Origin: Meghimatium bilineatum
Lineage: Eukaryota > Mollusca > Gastropoda > Stylommatophora > Philomycidae
Assembly (NCBI GenBank): GCA_034231615.1
Contig: CM067314.1
Coordinates: 6,848,501 to 6,912,500 of the forward strand
DNA: 64,000 bases
Direction: 5' to 3'
Both the position numbers and the translations under genes were made by a program. Under the pieces are notes generated by a model that made no database searches, was not told the DNA's origin, and saw only the letters and a program-made list of their open reading frames with translations. Below are positions 21,366-31,100 of this stretch, one piece after another (the first letter of the stretch is position 1; each line of letters begins with the position of its first letter).

Positions 21366-22594
21366 TTGTTTGTTTGTTTTGCGTTCGCTCCATTGTAACC
21401 AGCATGGATATCCATGCGCTTTCCGCCGGGAGCGTTATTACGTTGTGCCACCGTTATGCGCCTTGTAGGCCTAGCACATCCGATTTCGGCATGCCTTGAC
21501 AATTCGGGTGGGCTACCCTAGCCTGCGACAGCCTCCCTATCTGTCGCCAGGCACGCGTGTTTGTGGTGACTCTTCGCCCAGACGATTTTTGCTCACTTCT
21601 GTCTCGTACAAGGTGTTCCACTGTCTGTGAACTTGCCTCGAGTAATTGGACGTGCTGTGCCTGTGCCCATCGGGTACTGAATCGTTTATCATCCGTGAGC
21701 CTGGTTCCTTAAGAGGAAGAACTCAACAGAAGAGTTGGACCTCGGCTCTTTCGCTCTCTTAGCCGAGGTGTCATTCACCGACATCGTGAGCCCCTTGCCC
21801 AAGTTGGAGTCTCACACCACGCGTTTGAGAGCAAGGCGTTCTCGAGCTGAGCGACCGTGTCCCATTAGCGCCTGAGCCCATCAGGTACTGAACCTTTTCT
21901 CTCTGCAAGTGTATTTCCGGTATAGGAAAGCTTGACAGTAGAGTTGGGCCAGGACTGTCATCATTGTCCCTTTTTGCATAAGCCCATCGGGTACGACACC
22001 CTTTCTCTTCGCGAGCATATTTCCGGTTTAGGAAGGCTTGACATTAGAGTTGGGTTAGGTCTTCTTGCTTTTCCGAACGCCCATGATTGGGTCTGGGTCT
22101 CTGCCTATAAGGAGTAAACGTAGTTAGAAGCTCGTCTCGAGCTAACATAGCTTGTAGTTCACCTTTCCTTGGAACTTTTCACTTTCTATTTGCAATTTGC
22201 GCTGCCCTGTAGCGCTGTTCTGCCCTTTCATTTTGTCATTGTACTCATTATGACATATGTTTGTTTCTACTATGCATCCACCTATACGTGCTTTTTACAT
22301 TGGCCGCCCCTACAATGTTTTGACTGCACTAACTGGCGTCACTGTATGTCGACAGTGTCGTTGTATGTGGTGATGCTAACGGTGTCGGAGATATTGTCTG
22401 TCTCTTTTGCAGTCAAATCTCTTTCTATCTGCTACCTCCACACTCTCAGACACGATCCCCAAATGATTTGGCCAGAATCAGCTCGAGCTGCTGTTTTTCT
22501 GTTACCAGGGTGCACCACGAGGAGGTACATTTGGGATCTTGGTTATCTACTAATCCTGGGTCCGCCTAGAGCATTGCGTTCCCTTTGCACCCCC
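21366..22594 (-). mobile_element. R3 retroposon, copy B (inverted, about 1230 bp)
   Basis: The minus strand matches copy A along its length (GGGGTGCAAAGGGAACGCA start; three CCCAACTCT/GGTTCAGTACC internal repeats). AATGTGGTTG at 21356-21365 and 22596-22605 is the target-site duplication. The 3' tail here is (CAAA)n after GGAGCGAACGC, unlike the (GAA)n of copy A. The last 180 bp (AATCGGATGTGCTAGGCCTA, AGGCGCATAACGGTGGCACA) align with the R1/R2 3' module. Overlapping small frames are conserved with copy A but encode nothing known. Confidence 0.88.
22454..22594 (-). ncRNA. HDV-like self-cleaving ribozyme, R3 copy B
   Basis: Best-preserved copy. P1 GGGGTGC/GCACCCT is fully paired with one G-U. 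P3 ACC/GGT surrounds L3 TCCTCGT. The GG for P1.1 follows P1. P4 is CAGAA/TTCTG with CAGC/GCTG. J4/2 is GCCAAATC. P2 is GATCCCAAAT/ATTTGGGGATC with a bulged G. The first G lies within one or two bases of the target-site duplication, as expected if cleavage made the RNA 5' end. Confidence 0.75.
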
Positions 22595-22605
22595 GAATGT
22601 GGTTG

Positions 22606-22939
22606 AGTTAGGAAGGGCTTTTGTATAACTTGAATCATTATCTTGGGTTTTGTATAACTTGAATCATTATCTTGGCTTTCTCCATGCGGGATTATCTCAG
22701 TAGCAAATGCGTTGCTTTTGTTATAGCTTGACAAAGATTTGTTGAATGAACGCCAGTGGCTATTGATTTTTTCCAGTTTGCGTAAATTGCGACATTCTAT
22801 ATAAATAATAACTACGTTTATATGGTTAGTTTTTTCTAATTTATTATTAGCGGGGGGTGTGCAATGTGTCATTTATAATGAAGCAAAGTGTCACCATTGG
22901 CGCATGTGCCATGGTTTAACCATTCCTGATTTTACTTTT
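22606..22939. other. Short duplication, otherwise unassigned
   Basis: TTGTATAACTTGAATCATTA occurs twice at 22620-22675. Nothing else seen. Confidence 0.6.
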
Positions 22940-23640
22940 GTTGGAGTCATGTGACATGACATAAAAGTGATAGGGAAGTTATGTGACTGGACAAATAGGT
23001 GGTGAAGTCATGTGACTGAGCACATAATTGGTGTTGAAACTATCTGTAAGGAGTGATGTTTAAGTCACGTGACTGAACATATAGTTGGTATTGACGTCAT
23101 GTGACTGGACAAATAAGTGATGGTCAAGTCATGTTCGTGGACGTATATGCAGCGCCGGAGTTAGACTTGACAAGACCCTAAGCTATTTGCGATACGGGTC
23201 CCTTTATAAGTCTAGATATTATATGTCAGTGCCAAATATGTTTTTTTGGGGGCCCCCCCAAAAATTGGGGGCCCTAAGCTATAGCTTGTTTAGCTTATAC
23301 GTAAATCCTGCACTACGTATAAGTGGTGGTGAAGTCATGTGACTGGACGTATAGGTGGTGGTGAAGTCATGTGACTGGACGTATAGGTGGTGGTGAAGTC
23401 ATGTGACTGGACGTATAGGTGGTGGTGAAGTCATGTGACTGGACGTATAGGTGGTGGTGAAGTCATGTGACTGGACGTATAGGTGGTGGTGAAGTCATGT
23501 GACTGGACGTATAGGTGGTGGTGAAGTCATGTGACTGGACGTATAGGTGGTGGTGAAGTCATGTGACTGGACGTATAGGTGGTGGTGAAGTCATGTGACT
23601 GGACGTATACGTGGTGGTGAAGTCATGTAACGTCATTTAT
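22940..23640. repeat. 32-bp array split by a hAT MITE
   Basis: Unit GTCATGTGACTGGACGTATA plus GGTGGTGGTGAA. Nine near-identical copies lie at 23330-23625; diverged copies lie at 22945-23149 left of the insertion. Confidence 0.95.
23150..23315. mobile_element. hAT-type MITE in array (166 bp)
   Basis: Ends CAGCGCCGGAGTTA and (complement of right end) TAGTGCAGGATTTA form imperfect inverted repeats. CGTATATG (23142-23149) and CGTATAAG (23316-23323) are the 8-bp target duplication, one mismatch. Interior GGGGGCCC... and CCCTAAGCTAT repeats are typical of this non-autonomous class. No coding. Confidence 0.82.
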
Positions 23641-23740
23641 ATCTTGAAGCTGCAATATCTTGAAGTTAATATAATCAAATAATCCATCAAATAAAACAGT
23701 AACAAAGAGAATAATGACAATAATAAATAAAAAGGAAAAC

Positions 23741-24104
23741 GCTGCTTTCGAAATGAGATGCTACAGAAGATTTCTACGTAGACCATGGACAGCTGAAAAG
23801 ACAAATCAAGAAGTGTTAAAATCAATAAACGTCAAAGGCTCCTTAACATGATCATAACCAGAAAAAGTAGTTTTTTTAAAAATCATATAGAGAGAAATAC
23901 CAGCATGGAAAGATTAATAGCTGAAGGCAGAGTTAACGGCAACAAGAGAAAAGGGCGTCCAAGACGACGATGGTGCAGTGATATATGAGATTGATTAAAC
24001 ATGTCTCAAGTTGCGGCATATCAGGTCGCCCAGAATCGCGGAATGTTCAGAGAACCTATGAGATGGACCACGTTCTGGAAAGAATGTCGCAAAATGCTGA
24101 ATCT
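23741..24104 (+). pseudogene. LINE-B tail
   Basis: Reads AAFEMRCYRRFLRRPWTAEK, TNQEVLKSINVKGSL, stop; then in other frames ERNTSMERLIAEGRVNGNKR, KGRPRRRW, and AQNRGMFREPMRWTTFWKEC. This is the conserved end of a LINE polyprotein related to LINE-A (FEMWVYRR) and to the minus-strand copy at 27085-27380. Interrupted by stops and then by R2. Confidence 0.82.
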
Positions 24105-24262
24105 TCTTCTTCTTCAGCGTTCATTCTCAAACTCCAATTGGATATCTTGTATCAGGACCATGGTCCTAATAGATTTCCAGAAGGATGTAGTCCAGAGAAT
24201 GGAAATGCGTTGTGTCGCCGTTTTATTTGCGTCAATGTCCCGACACAGCCGTCTTCGGCGTG
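24105..24262 (-). mobile_element. R2 retroposon, minus, 14-bp duplication
   Basis: Perfect AAAATGCTGAATCT at 24091-24104 and 24263-24276. It contains the standard R2 blocks inverted (TCAGCGTTCATTCTCAAACT ... CCGTTTTATTTGCGTCAATG). Inserted in the last codons of the LINE-B tail. Confidence 0.95.
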
Positions 24263-24364
24263 AAAATGCTGAATCTAATCACGGCAAGTCAGTGGTCACA
24301 TAATTTATTTCCAAGAATCTAAAAACTTTTACCAGATATTGTAGGCAAAGAATTTGTATCATTT

Positions 24365-24575
24365 TCATAGTCTCTGTCAACGTTAAGAATATATGTCTGT
24401 CCAAGTTTCTGTCAACGTTAAGAATATATGTTTGTCCAAGTTTCTGTCAACGTTAAGAATATATGTCTGTCCAAGTTTCTGTCAACGTTAAGAATATATG
24501 TCTGTCCTAATTTCTGTCAACATTAAGAAAATATGTCTGTCCTAGTCTCTGTCAACATTAAGAACACATGTCTGT
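24365..24575. repeat. 35-bp array, 6 copies
   Basis: Unit TCTGTCAACGTTAAGAATAT plus ATGTCTGTCCAAGTT. Confidence 0.95.
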
Positions 24576-24607
24576 CAAGCTATTTTACAATTTACAGATT
24601 GGTTGCG

Positions 24608-24782
24608 ATATTTGCTATGCCCAATCGGCCTGACACGTCCGATGTCAGTCCAGATTATCTATTAACTTAACCCTATATGGGATGGGATGGGACATCGAAG
24701 AATGGACTTAATGGTCTCTTACAACATGCATGATAGGAAGCCATCTCCCTATTATTTACTCCCCTTAATCGCCCCGACATAA
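24608..24782 (-). mobile_element. Partial, diverged R1
   Basis: Recognisable CGGCCTGACACGTCCGATGT, AACCCTATATGGGATGGGAT, TTACAACATGCATGATAGGA and ATTATTTACTCCCC blocks. The (GAA)n end is missing. Confidence 0.75.
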
Positions 24783-24837
24783 ACATGTTCAAACTTCTGA
24801 TCATATATGGAGAAAATATGAGGGATTGTTTTTATGA

Positions 24838-25300
24838 CTTGATCGAACTACAAGTGAAGATTGGATCATAGATCGAACTACAAGTGAAGTTTGGTTCATA
24901 GATCGAATTACAAGTGAAGATTGGATCATAGATCAAACTACAAGTGAAGATTGGACCATAGATCGAACTAAAAGTGAAGATTGGATCATAGATCAAACTA
25001 CAAGTGAAGATTGGACCATAGATCGAACTAAAAGTGAAGATTGGACCATAGATCGAACTAAAAGTGAAGATTGGACCATATATCGAACTAGAAGGGAAGA
25101 TTGGATCATAGATCGAACTACAAGTTAATATTGGACCATATATCGAACTAGAAGGGAAGATTGGATCATAGATCGAACTACAAGTGAAGATTGTTCATAT
25201 ATCGAACTGCATGCGAAGATTCGATCATAGATCGAAATAGAAGTGAAGACTGAATCATAGATCGAATTATAAGTGAAGATTGGTACATAGACCGTTTTCA
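24838..25300. repeat. 30-bp array, about 15 copies
   Basis: Unit GATCGAACTACAAGTGAAGA plus TTGGATCATA. Variation (ACA/AAA, GATC/GACC) is scattered. Confidence 0.96.
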
Positions 25301-25689
25301 AGATTGTTGTTTCAGCTAGACAGTCAATCATAATTTTCAAAATTGTGGGAAAAAAATAGAAAAATTATTTTACTTTGCTTTCCCCCACATCTTTCATAGT
25401 GGAGACAAGCTATAACAGCGTCGAAAGAAGGCAACAGAAAGAAAACAGTTTAAATATTGTTGAAAGATGTGATCCGCAGTTTTTACCGCACCAACATGAA
25501 CCCAAATATTGATGAACTCATCTCCAAACATCAGTTGCAACCTGCCATGTGAGACAAATGTTTATGGAAGTGTGGCGGGATGCAGGATTGAAGGGGTTGT
25601 GGGTGGGTTGGGGTGTTGGTCTTTGAAACTTTACGAAAGGGGAGATGTCAGAGAGAATAGAAGAAAGACTAGACTAGAGCTTTCCACGG
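25301..25689. other. No gene recognised
   Basis: A 62-codon open frame at 25509 has no recognisable motif. Confidence 0.45.
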
Positions 25690-26520
25690 TACTGTAGCTA
25701 CACCGAATAATACTATGCACATTATACAGTTATACACAGTACACAGAGTAATGTAGTTACACATGACACAATAGTTACTCAGGGTATTGTAGTACATATG
25801 GAACTGCAGTTACACAGAGTACTGTAGTTACACATGACACAATAGTTACGCAGGGTACTGTAGTTACACATGGCACAATAGTTACACAGGGTATTGTAGT
25901 ACATATGGTACTATTGTTACACCGAATAATGTTATGTACATTATACAATTATACACAGTACACAGAGTACTGTAGTTGCATTGGGTACTGTAGTTACAAA
26001 TGGCACAATAGTTACACAGAGTATTGTAATACACGTGGTGCTGTAGTTAACACTGGGTACTGTAGTTACACATGGTACTGCAGCTGCACGGGGCAATGGA
26101 GTTACACAATACTGTAGTTATACAGGGCACTATATTTATACATGATACTGTAGTTACACAGGGCATTGTAGTTACACGGAATAATGTTATGTAGCTACAC
26201 TGGGTACTGTAATTACACAGAGTACTGTAGTTCCCCAGGGTACTACAGTTACACAGGGTACTGTACTTACACAGGGTACTGTACTTACACAGGGTAATGT
26301 ATTTACACAGGGTACTGTATTTACACAGTGTGCTTCAGTTACATATGATACTGTAGTTACACAGATAAATGTAATTCCACTGAGTAAAGTAGATACACAG
26401 GGTACTGTAGCAACACTGAATATTATGTAGTTACATACATAGGAGATTGTAGTTACACCGTATGTTACGTAGTTATACAGGGTACTGTAGGTCCACACGG
26501 GTACTATAGTTACACCGGGT
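25690..26520. repeat. Degenerate minisatellite, GTAGTTACACAGGGTACT
   Basis: About 40 imperfect copies of an 18-bp core with variable length, including some higher-order repetition (AATAATGTTATGTA blocks at 25705, 25925 and 26180). Open frames across it follow the repeat. Confidence 0.92.
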
Positions 26521-26574
26521 GTGAATTGTTCTGCAGATATCTAAGGTATTGTAACAATAATATTTCTCCCTGGC

Positions 26575-26880
26575 TTCTTTAATGGTTCTCACGACATCAA
26601 AGTGGCGCCATGTTATATTCAGAAGTGTCTGGTTACCCTGAAAAGTGAAAGTAATCTCCACTAATGATCGGCATTTACTTAGGGATTTCTTAGCCATGTG
26701 TGCATGTGGACAGGCAGCACAGAGTGCCAAACATATACTTCAAGAGTGTTCTGAGCATGATACGCTGAGGCAGACATATTGGCCAGAGGAAACAACACTG
26801 GAATCAAAACTCTATGGGACACTGTATGAACTACAAAAGACAGTGAGTTTTATTAAGGAGACAGAATTACAGATATAGAC
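26575..26880 (+). pseudogene. LINE C-terminal tail (Jockey/I-like)
   Basis: Frame from about 26645 reads LLRDFLAMCACGQAAQSAKH, ILQECSEHDTLRQTYWPEET, TLESKLYGTLYELQKTVSFI, KETELQI. The C-x-C-G ... EHILQ-C ... WP ... KL-G ... FI--T pattern is the conserved tail of RNase H-bearing LINE polyproteins and may be the distal part of the type seen at 11925-12300. 5' truncated, ends in a (GAA)n-like tail at 26898-26918. Confidence 0.8.
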
Positions 26881-27084
26881 ATGTTTCAAGTGAACGAAAG
26901 AAGAAGAAGAAGAAGGGATTTCTTAAACTGTACACAATTTCCTTAGCATATATTTCTTCTACCCATCATACTTAGAGCCAAATATATATCTGAATGTATC
27001 ATTTATATGTCAAACTAATTCTAACATATAATTAATTGTTCTATGTATATTATTACGTGTAGTTAATTGTTCTATGTGGTTGTG
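26881..27084. other. Short AT-rich spacer
   Basis: Nothing recognised besides the repeated TAATTGTTCTATGT. Confidence 0.5.
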
Positions 27085-27380
27085 TCATGTGAAGTATTCT
27101 TTCCAGAACGTAGTCTTCCCAATGAACTCTCTGAATCCCTCTCTGTCTTGGGCGATGCGGCTTGCATTTTTCAACGATGTAGTCATGTTACCTTTAACGT
27201 CGTCAGTCCATCGTCTTCTTGGTCTGCAGTTTCTCCTCTATCCAGGTATTCTACCCTCCATTATATGTCTTTCTAAACAGGTGTGTCTCTTTATATGTCC
27301 GCACAGGTGTAGTTTTCGTTTTGTTTTTGTGTTTAGTAACCAATACTCTGGAATCTTCAACGTGTTTAGTAAATAAGTCG
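27085..27380 (-). pseudogene. LINE-B tail, minus
   Basis: Minus strand reads LHLCGHIKRHTCLERHIMEG, RIPG, stop, then RPRRRWTDDVKGNMTTSLKN, ASRIAQDREGFREFIGKTTF, WKEYFT, stop. It aligns with 23741-24104 (GRPRRRW, AQNRGMFREPM..TTFWKEC). One in-frame stop and a probable frameshift. Inactive. Confidence 0.85.
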
Positions 27381-27460
27381 TTAAGAATATTATATTACAT
27401 GCAGTATATTTGGCAAAAAGCAAACTCTGTGATAAATTAGGACAACCTATGTAGCAATCT

Positions 27461-27603
27461 GGGGTGCAAAGTGTCTCGTATTGCTCGTGTGCGGTCCTAG
27501 GGTTAGCAGATAACCAAGATACTAAAAGTACCTCCTCGTGGTGCACCCTGGAAACAGAAATACAGCTGCTCTTACTGTATTCTTGGTCATCTCGTTTAGG
27601 CTC
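27461..27603 (+). ncRNA. HDV-like ribozyme, R3 copy C (diverged)
   Basis: P1 GGGGTGC/GCACCCT, L3 TCCTCGT and P3 ACC/GGT are intact. P4 is rebuilt as CAGAAATACAG/CTGTATTCTTG (11 positions, one mismatch). P2 is weaker: CTAAA/TTTAG, where a C-G pair of copies A and B has become T-A. J4/2 no longer matches CNAA, so activity is doubtful. Confidence 0.6.
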
Positions 27604-27604
27604 G

Positions 27605-28013
27605 TGTCCGTGGATGTGGATGCTGTAGTTGGTTGTTGATGCTGTAGATGGATGTGGATGCTGTAGATGGATGTGGATGCTGTAGATGGATGTGGATGCT
27701 GTAGATGGATGTGGATGCTGTAGATGGATGGGGATGCTGTAGATGGATGTGGATGCTGTAGATGGATGTGGATGCTGTAGATGGATGGGGATGCTGTAGT
27801 TGGATGTGGATGCTGTAGATGGATGGGGATGCTGTAGATGGATGTGGATGCTGTAGATGGATGGGGATGCTGTAGTTGGATGTGGATGCTGTAGATGGAT
27901 GGGGATGCTGTAGATGGATGTGGATGCTGTAGATGGATGGGGATGCTGTAGTTGGATGTGGATGCTGTAGATGGATGTGGATGCTGTAGTTGGATGTGGA
28001 TGCTGTAGATGGA
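27605..28013. repeat. 18-bp minisatellite inside R3 copy C
   Basis: Unit TGGATGTGGATGCTGTAGA, about 22 copies with G/T and A/T variants. It occupies the place of GAATGTGGAGGTAGCAGATG in copy A, just 3' of the ribozyme. Long minus-strand frames (HPHPSTAS type) arise from the repeat. Confidence 0.95.
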
Positions 28014-28414
28014 ATGAGAATTGCCTGCAAAGAGACAGAAAATTTCTCCGAAACCTCTGTGCCATCGCATTCAACATCACTGTCGGCACATAGAGATACA
28101 AGGCATCTGGGCATTCCGTCTCGGCCGGTCTAAAAAGGAGAAACATTGGATTGGCGATCAATGTCCCAACATAAAGTGATCTAACGAGTACAAACAAAAT
28201 CTGATAAAGGCAACATACATTAGAGGGCAGAGTGGTGTATGTGAATCAATTCAGTGGAACCGAAGCTACAGTTGACCAGCTCGAGACCGATGCTCGAGAA
28301 CACACAGAAGCCACCATGTCCCATCACAATTGACCCCATTTAAAGTATGAGTCATGATTCGGGTATTGAATGCGCCAGCTTGAACATGTAATGCTTCTCT
28401 TGTCTTTTCTTATC

Positions 28415-28550
28415 CATGTGTGTCGTTAAGCGTCATGGGGAACAGAAGTCTTGTATCTTATCCATGTGTGCCGCTAGATGTGTCAAGGGGAACAGAAGTC
28501 TTGTATCTTATCCATGTGTGTTGTTAAGCGTCATGGGAAACAGAAGTCTT
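28415..28550. repeat. 48-bp tandem repeat, 3 copies
   Basis: Unit CTTATCCATGTGTGTCGTTA plus AGCGTCATGGGGAACAGAAG. Confidence 0.92.
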
Positions 28551-29517
28551 CTTTCTTTCGCCATGATGCTGCTGCCATGGTGCAGCCTTGGTGTTCTAGT
28601 ATTCCTTGAACATGTACTCCTGGGTATGGAAAACAAGCTTAGAATACAGGTCTCTATTGAACTCAGGACAAGCATTGAACAAATGCTGGGGAGCGCGTTG
28701 TTCAAACGTCTGGCAGAAGCAATGTTAGGACTCGAACTCTGGACACTGCGGGCATCGTAGAGAGGGACGCAAGTCTTTAATGGCACTGCATACTTAGCCC
28801 AACTCGACTGTCGGCCGTTTCCCAACACGGCTCATACAGAGAGAATTGGGTTCAGTACATAAGGGCCCACTGCTAAGATCCTTGTCCTAGATTCGTATTT
28901 TGCTTACTTCTTTGAGTAATATACGCAATGGCGAAGAGAAAAATACGCAGACCGCGCCTGCGATGGATTTACATGCAATCATAAGCGGGCGAGGAGAGTG
29001 CGTGCGAAATGCACAGGTCAAATCCCATACCCACGAAGTGTTTGGCAAAGCAGCACTTCCTCTAGGAAGGTGTATCAACCCTGAGTCTAATTCAACCATC
29101 ACCGTTACCCAACACGGCCCATACGGAAGAGATTAGGTCTGGGACCTAGGGACCCAAAAGGTGGTAATGAAATGATCTTCCTACACGAGGAACAGTTCTC
29201 TGGCTGCGAAGCGCTTCGTTGGAGGTAAGATAAACAATGGGTAACCCCAGCAAACTATCAGCTCGTCTCCTGACATATACCCCCACTGAGTAGAAAGCTC
29301 CTTCAATAGGCATTGAATTAAGCCGAAAGCTGAAGCCTCCTGTGTATGAACGAAATCTAACAAAAACCAACATACTGCACATAGGAAGTAAGAGCTAATC
29401 GCTCGCAATTTCTGGGGTTCGAGAAGAAGAAGATGTAACAAGCTCTCAGATTCCTGCACAATATAGATTTGATATAGATAAATACATGCTATATCAACGC
29501 AGGACGATTGAGATAAT

Positions 29518-29797
29518 CTTCTTCTTCTTCTGTGTTCGTTCTCAAACTCCTGCAGATTAGCAGGATGTAGTCCGGAGAACGAAATGCGTTGTGTCATGGT
29601 TTACAACATGGTTTACGAAATGCGCCTTTCGGCCTGACACATTCGACTTCAGCATGGCTTTGGTTCACTGACCCTATATGGGATGGGACAGTCAACTCCA
29701 TCCCATAACCTCCTTAGTCGTCTTCTTACGACATGCGTGGAAGGTAAACAGTGTTGCTATTATTTGCTCCCCTTTCTGTCCCCGGCAATACACGGGC
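29518..29797 (-). mobile_element. R1 retroposon, minus, 12-bp duplication
   Basis: GATTGAGATAAT (29506-29517) and GATTAAGATAAT (29798-29809) flank a complete 280-bp R1. All R1 blocks are present: TGCGTTCGTTCTCAAACTCC, GGCCTGACACATTCGACTTC, CCTATATGGGATGGGACAG, ACGACATGCGTGGAAGGTAA, CGGCAATACACGGGCG. Confidence 0.95.
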
Positions 29798-29809
29798 GAT
29801 TAAGATAAT

Positions 29810-30479
29810 AGTAAACCCAGGTCCACCCAGCAGTAGGGAATTTTAGATCTGTGATCTCTACTGGAAAACATTACAGATATTTCAATGACTCATATTTGCT
29901 AGGATTTTAGACACGGCCTTTGAAACAAATATCTCTTTCCAAAAACAATGACATTGTTAGCCAGAGTTTAATAGCAGCCAAATATAAGCTTTGAATATGT
30001 TTTAAACATTAATTTATTCTTCATGGAATAACAATGTTTGTTTTTAATTTACTTTAACCGTCATTCATTTCCTGTTCCCTGTCTCCCGGAAATGATTATC
30101 ATTTGAGTAAACAAATGACGTCATTAATTTCCCAGAATTCAGAAAGTAAGATTTGTTATTTCCCACTATTGCTATTGATACAATGTCCTGTCCTGATGTG
30201 GTTTACTTGTGAGATTTATACTCCTGCTTTACACGTTCTAACATAACAGAAACCACAGTGGTACCGGAATTTCTTGTTGTGTCTTAAACAGACAAATTTA
30301 TCAAACTTTTAGAACCTCATTTACTACTCCGTTTCCATTTAAACACCTTTCTACTCTATTTTTTTATCCTTTATACCCGTGTCCACCTTTTTACTGTTTA
30401 TCTTATCATTTATACTTTTGTTCACTCCATTTTATGTCTCGTATCATTTATAATTTAGTGCACTTTTTCCTAAATAAAA
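29810..30479. other. No gene recognised
   Basis: AT-rich unique-looking sequence. A short imperfect palindrome around 30095-30130 (ATGATTATCATTTGAG, AAATGACGTCATT). Confidence 0.45.
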
Positions 30480-30785
30480 ATTAAACAATTCAGTAATTAT
30501 TAACTAAATATTAACAAGTAACAATTACATAACTAAATATTAACAAGCAAAAATTACATAATTAATATTAACAAGTAACAATTACATAACTAAATATTAA
30601 CAAGCAATTATTACATAACTAAATATTAACAAGGACTTATTACGTAACTAAATATTAACAAGCAAAAATTACATAATTAAATATTAACAAGCAACAATTA
30701 CATAATTAAATATTAACCAGCAACAACTACATAACTAAATATTAACAAGTAAAAATTACATAACTAAATATTAACAAGATAAGAA
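30480..30785. repeat. About 29-bp array, 10 copies
   Basis: Unit TAACTAAATATTAACAAGCA plus ACAATTACA. AT-rich. Confidence 0.95.
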
Positions 30786-30989
30786 TTTGTATTATCTTTC
30801 CCCAGGTGGTTTGTTATCCACTCTTGCCGTTAAGCGTAGGGGTGATTGCAGCTCGAGCTTGTGTTCCACGGGTAAGAGGTGTAGCCTCTGCTGTTCTATG
30901 ACCGTGTCTGTTCAGGATGTCCCTGACGATTTCTATCCATCTTTCTTTGGTGGTATTACCTTAATATAGGTACTTGCACATCCGGGTTT

Positions 30990-31100
30990 TCAGACGTCAT
31001 AAAAATGACGCTGTCTATTACGTCATCAAAATGACGCTGTTTATTACGTCATCAAAATGACGCTGTCTATTACGTCATCAAAATGACGCTGTCTATAAAT
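30990..31100. repeat. 26-bp array with CRE-like half sites
   Basis: Four copies of TATTACGTCATCAAAATGAC plus GCTGTC, so each unit holds an inverted CGTCAT/ATGACG pair. Confidence 0.93.

Larger units (their letters stand above)
27461..29432 (+). mobile_element. R3 retroposon, copy C (longer variant, about 1.97 kb)
   Basis: Begins GGGGTGCAAAG with the ribozyme fold and ends in a GAAGAAGAAG tail. ATGTAGCAATCT (27449-27460) and ATGTAACAAGCT (29433-29444) look like a 12-bp target duplication with two changes. The body aligns with copy A after the minisatellite (GAGACAGAAAATTTCTCCGA; GCTCGAGACCGATGCTCGAG; later CAACACGGCTCATACAGAG repeats). Its 3' part (29250-29430) is the R4 segment and not the R1/R2 module. 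An internal minisatellite adds about 400 bp and a 48-bp array lies at 28415-28550. Confidence 0.75.

Noticed and set aside
22169-22606. 145-codon plus frame conserved with the minus strand of R3 copy A
   Set aside because: Antisense to the R3 direction set by tail and ribozyme; conservation is explained by shared element sequence, and copy A carries only an 85-codon version.
27238-28197. 319-codon minus frame
   Set aside because: Spans a LINE-B tail, R3 and its minisatellite; it is a chimera of repeats.
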